Source: a bacterium (GTDB lineage: Bacteria > JAMORN01). From it: a stretch of DNA of 6,380 nt. Below, one piece after another: positions 6,319 to 6,380 of this stretch. The notes below the pieces were generated by a model. That model saw only the letters and a list, made by a program, of their open reading frames with translations. It did not search any database and was not told where the DNA came from. Location: the NCBI GenBank assembly GCA_027063545.1, contig JAMORN010000154.1, positions 1 through 6,380 of the forward strand, in the 5' to 3' direction. Within the stretch, counting starts at the first letter, position 1; every line of letters begins with the position of its first letter. The position numbers were made by a program, and so were the translations under genes.

Positions 6319-6380
6319 ATGCTTCGCTCAATGTATGCAAGTGTATCAGGTTTAAGAAATCACCAAGTAAGATTAGATAT
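6319..6380 (+). CDS. flgE: Flagellar hook protein, N-terminal fragment (cut by window edge)
   Basis: Only 20 codons and two further bases are inside the window. They read MLRSMYASVSGLRNHQVRLD, which matches the N-terminal D0 helix of hook and rod proteins of the FlgE/FlgF/FlgG group (pattern M-RS-(Y/F)-(S/A)-VSGL-xxHQ-x-(R/K)-(L/M)-D). The position directly after flgD makes FlgE, the hook subunit, much the most likely; FlgF/FlgG cannot be fully excluded from so little sequence. A strong AAGGAGG at 6306-6312 lies 6 bases before the ATG, the best ribosome binding site in the window and in keeping with the high expression a hook subunit needs. It is separated from flgD by 31 A-rich bases with no separate promoter seen. 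Confidence 0.85.
   Translation, partial: MLRSMYASVSGLRNHQVRLD

Overview
The window is a strongly AT-rich stretch of bacterial chromosome with tightly packed genes, strong AGGAG-type ribosome binding sites and A/T-ending codons. It carries diaminopimelate and arginine biosynthesis genes next to the start of a flagellar hook operon preceded by a near-consensus sigma-54 promoter. This fits a motile, low-GC, prototrophic bacterium. Hook genes under sigma-54 together with the order motE/ylxF-like, fliK, flgD, flgE point to lineages such as Deferribacterota, Aquificota or Thermodesulfobacteriota-like bacteria, or a low-GC Firmicutes relative. The lineage is an inference and is not settled by the sequence. 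No mobile elements, CRISPR arrays, tRNA or rRNA genes were seen.

Left part (1-1604, minus strand): three genes run leftwards as an apparent operon. In transcription order they are an unrecognised 212-residue protein, a HAD-family hydrolase of the pyrimidine 5'-nucleotidase type, and the N-terminal 103 residues of diaminopimelate epimerase (dapF), which is cut by the window edge. Gaps are 6 and 2 bases, and the downstream ribosome binding sites lie inside the preceding coding regions, so translational coupling is likely.

Centre (1605-3079): a 135-base divergent intergenic region separates this operon from argJ on the plus strand (glutamate N-acetyltransferase, arginine pathway). argJ is followed by a 119-base gap holding a long pyrimidine-rich tract and then the sigma-54 type -24/-12 promoter at 3009-3024.

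Right part (3080-6380, plus strand): a flagellar operon encodes a MotE/YlxF-like membrane-anchored coiled-coil protein, a very Asn/Lys-rich FliK hook-length control protein, the hook cap/scaffold FlgD, and the first 20 residues of a hook protein (FlgE-like) cut by the window edge. These act together in hook assembly: FlgD caps the growing hook made of FlgE, and FliK measures its length and triggers the switch in export specificity. The MotE-like protein probably serves the motor or export apparatus. No clearly new system was found. The most useful points are the sigma-54 promoter, the unusual FliK, and the unrecognised protein heading the dapF operon.
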